64,000 nt of DNA from assembly GCF_035013165.1 (NCBI RefSeq), contig NZ_JAYGJQ010000003.1, positions 372,001 through 436,000 of the forward strand. The letters run 5' to 3'. The position numbers and the translations under genes are program-made. This stretch comes from Bacteriovorax sp. PP10 (GTDB taxonomy: Bacteria > Bdellovibrionota > Bacteriovoracia > Bacteriovoracales > Bacteriovoracaceae). The notes below the pieces were generated by a model. It did no database searches. It was given only the letters and a program-made list of their open reading frames with translations, and was not told the origin of the DNA. The first letter of the stretch is position 1, and each line of letters begins with the position of its first letter. Shown here in pieces: positions 60,680 to 64,000 of the stretch.

Positions 60680-61075
60680 ATGAAGTCACTTCTTGTACTT
60701 GCTACATTACTAGTTTCAACTGCAACTTTCGCGGACACAGCTTGTAACGCTAACTACGCTGGTGGCCTTGGACATCTTTTCAAAGGTGAAACAAGAGAAC
60801 TAGGAACTCAAAAATATATTAAAAGCGGAGAGAAATTAAGTGATGAACTTTACACTTTATCTCTTTCTACAAATAAAAAAGGTGAGCTTGTTAAAAAGCT
60901 TACAGAAACAAAAACTGGTAAAGTTGTGAAGCTTACTAAAGTTGATCTTGGAGCTGGGCATATCGAGCTTTTCTCGACAGCTTCATTAGAAGAAGTTTAC
61001 CCATCTGGAGTTCCAGGAAGCTACGATGGTCATAATTTTATTCTTGTAATGTGTGGTGATGAATCTAATTTTTAA
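60680..61075 (+). CDS. Small secreted protein, unknown
   Basis: 131 residues with a clear signal peptide (TATFA-D), Cys at CNANYAGGLG and at the end (VMCGDE), possibly one disulfide. RBS AAGGAG. It ends in a strong stem-loop. Single gene; no family recognised. Confidence 0.6.
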   Translation: MKSLLVLATLLVSTATFADTACNANYAGGLGHLFKGETRELGTQKYIKSGEKLSDELYTLSLSTNKKGELVKKLTETKTGKVVKLTKVDLGAGHIELFSTASLEEVYPSGVPGSYDGHNFILVMCGDESNF

Positions 61076-61091
61076 TAATTGAAATGCTGAC

Positions 61092-61124
61092 AATCTTGAT
61101 ATCACCAAGTGTGATATCAAGATT
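61092..61124 (+). terminator. Perfect 14-bp stem-loop
   Basis: AATCTTGATATCAC, a five-base loop, GTGATATCAAGATT, after the gene ending 61075. T-rich DNA follows. Confidence 0.75.
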
Positions 61125-61322
61125 CGTTTAAACGATCTCTAGATAAGTTCTTTTTTATTTTCACAAAAAAATCACAATAATAAACATGTTACTTATTCGC
61201 TTTTTATAAAAATGACGTTTCGATCTTCATTTTTAGATTACTCTAATAAAATATCCAATAATATCAACAACGTACCGTGTCCCGAAACCATGTTATCTTG
61301 CTTAGATAATATGGAGGTATTT

Positions 61323-61547
61323 ATGTATGAAGATTATGAAGATGAAGAAGTTAAACCAAATCAACCATTAAAGTATTTAAAACCAGGATCTGTCGCTCGT
61401 TTTAGAGAAATGTATTACAAAATCGTCAATACTCCACTCACGCCTAAGCAACGAAAAGAATTGTTAGAGGTGTTTGGAAAAAAAGAAACAAGAAAAGATG
61501 CAAAAATAAAGCAGGTTGCAAAACCAAATAAAGACCTTGAGATATAA
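61323..61547 (+). CDS. Possible antitoxin upstream of the PIN-domain gene
   Basis: 74 residues from the ATG at 61323, which has a GGAGG ribosome site seven bases upstream; earlier ATG lacks one. Small charged protein with an acidic N-terminus and a Lys-rich tail (KKETRKDAKIKQVAKPNKDL). It is four bases before the PIN-domain gene, a typical toxin-antitoxin arrangement, but no antitoxin family is recognised. Confidence 0.45.
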   Translation: MYEDYEDEEVKPNQPLKYLKPGSVARFREMYYKIVNTPLTPKQRKELLEVFGKKETRKDAKIKQVAKPNKDLEI

Positions 61548-61551
61548 CAAC

Positions 61552-62295
61552 ATGATTCGTCCATTTTCTGAATTATCAAATTTTATAAAAAAAGAAAAAA
61601 GCATTGGATGCTTTGTTGATACAACAGTTTTATTTTCTGCCACTTACCCATTGGACTCTTTTAATACTGAGTCAGAATTAATATTTAATATCATATCCAG
61701 ATCAAATGTCCTGCCCTATACAAATGTTAATGTCAGAGCAGAATTTTTAGAAAATCATAGACGTGTTTTAATAGCAGAATGCCTTATTGATTTCTTAGAA
61801 GACTTTAATACTGAACTCAATGGAACTTTGTTAGAAAAACTTAAATTACATCGAACATCATACCGTAGGAAAGTAGTTGAAGAAAAATCTATCAAGATTG
61901 ATATTGGTCAAATAAAAAGATTTCGCCAACTACTGTCTGCTTTTGATTGGGACAAGGGAGATGGATGGGATTTATTTTGCAAAGACTATTTAAATGCTCG
62001 TCTTAAACCTATTTGGACGAGTACAAAAGAAGTCTTTGACCTTAATTTCATTTCAATACGAACTAATAATGAAAATGATTTGATGCTTACGGTACCGCAG
62101 TGGGAGGAAGCCGTTTCACTAATGGGCAGTTACGGAATTGCATCAAACGATGCTATGATTCTCAATATGTTCTTATGTTCAAAAATACCAATACTGCTTA
62201 CAACTGATTTAGAAATGGCAGAAGTTGCTAGTAAAACTTCAAATGGGACAAAAAGGATCTTTGTTCCAGATGCTCTACTTACAACTGTCCATTAA
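61552..62295 (+). CDS. PIN-like ribonuclease-domain protein, possible toxin
   Basis: 247 residues from the ATG at 61552. GCFVDTTVLFSA (first Asp), GSYGIASNDAMILNMF (second acidic site) and PILLTTDLEMAEVA (third Asp) follow the PIN nuclease pattern. It is longer than VapC toxins, with an inserted helical middle. With the small upstream gene it could be a toxin-antitoxin or RNA-processing pair. It lies between core genes, not in the element. Confidence 0.65.
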   Translation: MIRPFSELSNFIKKEKSIGCFVDTTVLFSATYPLDSFNTESELIFNIISRSNVLPYTNVNVRAEFLENHRRVLIAECLIDFLEDFNTELNGTLLEKLKLHRTSYRRKVVEEKSIKIDIGQIKRFRQLLSAFDWDKGDGWDLFCKDYLNARLKPIWTSTKEVFDLNFISIRTNNENDLMLTVPQWEEAVSLMGSYGIASNDAMILNMFLCSKIPILLTTDLEMAEVASKTSNGTKRIFVPDALLTTVH

Positions 62296-62297
62296 AA

Positions 62298-62582
62298 TTA
62301 CGCGTTCTTCTTTTGCATAGAATTGATAACCTGCTGAGCTTGAAACATAATCTCAATCGCCTTCTCAAAAATCGCATCAAAAATTTTCTTCACTTCCATA
62401 AACATCGGATACGAGTTCACCTGAGAAAGTAAAATCGCCATAATATTTTCAAGAATAGGAATCATCTGATCAATCCCCGTCTTCTTCAAAATTAAATCGA
62501 TAATGCTATTTGCTGCTTCCACATCAACTCCATTGTTTCTTACGACATATAGTGGATTAGAACTTTTTTTACTGTCTGACAT
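62298..62582 (-). CDS. Small helical partner of the ParA-like protein
   Basis: 94 residues, mostly alpha-helical with hydrophobic faces (IIDLILKKTGIDQMIPILENIMAILLSQ). It overlaps the parA-like gene by 14 bases, so the two are made together. It could be an adaptor or cargo-binding partner, as in orphan ParA systems. No family recognised. Confidence 0.55.
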   Translation of the reverse strand: MSDSKKSSNPLYVVRNNGVDVEAANSIIDLILKKTGIDQMIPILENIMAILLSQVNSYPMFMEVKKIFDAIFEKAIEIMFQAQQVINSMQKKNA

Positions 62583-63396
62583 TTGCCCACTCCTCGATCT
62601 TATCGGCTATTCCCATAAATTTCTCGCGTAGATCTAGAAATTCATTGGTCTTAAATTCGAAAACCGATTTACGCCCTGATAATGATTTTACCAGACCTGC
62701 TTTATTAAGAAACGGAGAAAAGACTTTTCCTTCCCCTACAGCATTGTCGACCTTCTCGATAATTTTTGTCAAATCGTCATTTTCTTGTTTTCTGCGAAGA
62801 TCAACTAAATTGGGCACATGTAAAACGACTTCAGGGGCCGCAACGATTCCCATATCTGCGATATCTTCGAGTACTTGATAAAAATGATCTAGACCTTTTG
62901 CAGAAAAGTCGTCGGCCTTGAAAGGAATGATGACACCGTCGCTTGCGCAAAGGGCGTTGATTACCAGAAGCCCCAGTGTTGGTGGGCAATCGATGATGAT
63001 GTAGTCGTAGCGATTTTTTAGGTCGTTAATTTCTAGGAATTTTTTTAGGACTAGTTGTCTTGGAGCATTGATTGAAGCGACTGTTAAGTCGAAACCTGAA
63101 AGCTCTTGTCCACCAGGAATTAAGTCTACAACCGCATTACCTTTTGAGTAATGAAGGATTTCAGAGAGCATTGCTGGGACGTGGATCATCTTTAGTTCTT
63201 TGATTGAGTTTACTAAAAGATGATGAAGGTTGTATGTGTTACGTGCTTCGAATAAAAGTGTTAGATTCGCTTGAGGATCAAGATCAATCGTCAAAACTTT
63301 TTTACCTTTCTGAGCAAGAGCAAAAGCAGAATTGAAGGCCATCGTCGTTTTTCCGACTCCGCCTTTTTGATTGATAAAACTAATAATTTTTCCCAT
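62569..63396 (-). CDS. ParA/MinD-family ATPase (orphan)
   Basis: 275 residues. Deviant Walker A INQKGGVGKTTMAFN with Lys near residue 11, YIIIDCPPTLGLLVINAL, and VVLHVPNLVDLRRK are ParA/Soj features. These ATPases position plasmids, chromosomes or protein arrays. No ParB gene or parS site is seen here; only the small overlapping partner, so it may position a cell structure. Single operon with that partner. Confidence 0.9.
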   Translation of the reverse strand: MGKIISFINQKGGVGKTTMAFNSAFALAQKGKKVLTIDLDPQANLTLLFEARNTYNLHHLLVNSIKELKMIHVPAMLSEILHYSKGNAVVDLIPGGQELSGFDLTVASINAPRQLVLKKFLEINDLKNRYDYIIIDCPPTLGLLVINALCASDGVIIPFKADDFSAKGLDHFYQVLEDIADMGIVAAPEVVLHVPNLVDLRRKQENDDLTKIIEKVDNAVGEGKVFSPFLNKAGLVKSLSGRKSVFEFKTNEFLDLREKFMGIADKIEEWANVRQ

Positions 63397-63413
63397 CTTA
63401 AATTCCTTTTAAG

Positions 63414-63758
63414 TTAAGCGTGCATTTGATCTTTAAAAATAAAGAACGCTGCAAGGACTAAGCATACACTTGCATAGAGAAAGTTTTTTGTTAGCGGGAC
63501 TTTCATATATAGGATTGAGAAGGCCGCAAAGACTGTCATTGTGATGATTTCTTGCATGACCTTTAACTGACCTAGGGTCAGGAATTGAATCCCTATGCGG
63601 TTAGCTGGGACCTGGAAGCAGTATTCGAAGAATGCGATTCCCCATGAGACCAGGATTACGATCCATAGTTTTGAGTGTTGGTTTGATTTAAGGTGACCAT
63701 ACCATGCAAAAGTCATGAAAAGGTTTGAGATGACCAGAAGGCCTAAGCTTTGAAACAT
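63414..63758 (-). CDS. DUF486-family small membrane protein
   Basis: 114 residues, four hydrophobic helices. LFMTFAWYGHLK, WGIAFFEYCFQVPANRIG and LKVMQEIITMTVF are characteristic of DUF486, related to small multidrug-type transporters. Function unknown. It precedes the ParA-like gene by 17 bases on the same strand, so they may be co-transcribed. Confidence 0.85.
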   Translation of the reverse strand: MFQSLGLLVISNLFMTFAWYGHLKSNQHSKLWIVILVSWGIAFFEYCFQVPANRIGIQFLTLGQLKVMQEIITMTVFAAFSILYMKVPLTKNFLYASVCLVLAAFFIFKDQMHA

Positions 63759-63821
63759 AAAAAAACTTCCTTTGTTTTAATAAAGAAATTTTAGCGGAGA
63801 AAATTTGAGGGGGCAAATGAA

Positions 63822-64000
63822 TTAAAGAGCTTCAGGATAATTGTATTGTGTATCCCCAGTATTGTAAGACTTAACTGGAATAATACATCTTAAGCCTACA
63901 TCTTTACGTTGATTATCTACAGGGATCACTTCAGTTGTATATCTTCCTGCTAAGTTTCCAGAAAGGTAACTACCACCAACGGCAAGCCCACCAATACCAT
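63822..64000 (-). CDS. C-terminal end of a possible SUMF1/formylglycine-type protein (partial)
   Basis: The open frame on the minus strand enters from beyond the window and ends with TAA at 63822-63824. The visible residues read GIGGLAVGGSYLSGNLAGRYTTEV and KDVGLRCIIPVKSY. GGS, GR and the GLRC ending resemble the C-terminus of SUMF1-like domains (GGSW...GFRC). The gene runs off the right edge, so its identity is tentative. Confidence 0.5.
   Translation of the reverse strand, partial: GIGGLAVGGSYLSGNLAGRYTTEVIPVDNQRKDVGLRCIIPVKSYNTGDTQYNYPEAL

Overview
The window is about 38% G+C chromosomal DNA from a Gram-negative bacterium. It probably belongs to the Bdellovibrionota (Bdellovibrio/Bacteriovorax-like). 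I infer this from the many short secreted proteins and lipoproteins, the ferroportin-family exporter whose N-terminal half closely resembles the Bdellovibrio one, and the order yajC-tatA-secD-secF beside tgt-queA. No rRNA is present, so genus-level assignment is not possible from this sequence.

Layout. (i) 1-1316: one secreted cysteine-peptidase-like gene, probably ordinary chromosome. (ii) About 1.45-49.95 kb: a large integrated element. Its left part (1.6-15.8 kb, minus strand) reads, in transcription order, TSP3-type lipoprotein, VirB2, B3, B4, B5, B6, B8, B9, B10, a glycine-zipper lipoprotein, VirD4, a replication-relaxation-like protein, a basic AT-hook-like protein whose start lies in a 64-bp perfect hairpin (oriT candidate), an excisionase-like protein, a tyrosine integrase and an ORF6N protein. 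No VirB1 or VirB11 is visible. Two regulators and an MFS exporter (15.9-18.5 kb) follow on the plus strand.

The rest of the element (18.7-49.3 kb) is a dense metal-handling island, mainly copper. It holds a multicopper oxidase apparently fused to a CopB-like outer-membrane barrel; a seven-to-eight-gene periplasmic redox operon headed by a CsoR-type repressor (two-heme lipoprotein, YceI, one-heme outer-membrane barrel, TIGR04325 methyltransferase, ankyrin-cupredoxin fusion, and three unrecognised secreted proteins); an incomplete CusA-type RND system; a Csp-type copper-storage bundle; two copper P1B-ATPases plus CopZ; Met/Cys-rich and His-rich small secreted proteins; a DUF2933/ICMT pair; and a HupE/ferroportin cluster. 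Three CsoR-family repressors and four C-tract/G-tract palindromes form an evident regulatory network. Three further TGAT-N4-ATCA sites suggest a CRP/FNR-type input. A decayed efflux-gene fragment and a pfkB-like fragment record earlier rearrangements.

(iii) 50.08-64 kb is core chromosome: tRNA-Cys, HU, a lipase-like hydrolase, a large Cys-rich lipoprotein, the Sec/Tat export operon with the queuosine genes, a probable PIN-domain toxin pair, an orphan ParA with a tiny partner, a DUF486 protein and the end of an apparent SUMF1-like gene.

The most unusual content is the 18.7-28.2 kb copper/redox block and the way domains are recombined in it. All functions are read from motifs in the sequence; no database search was run.
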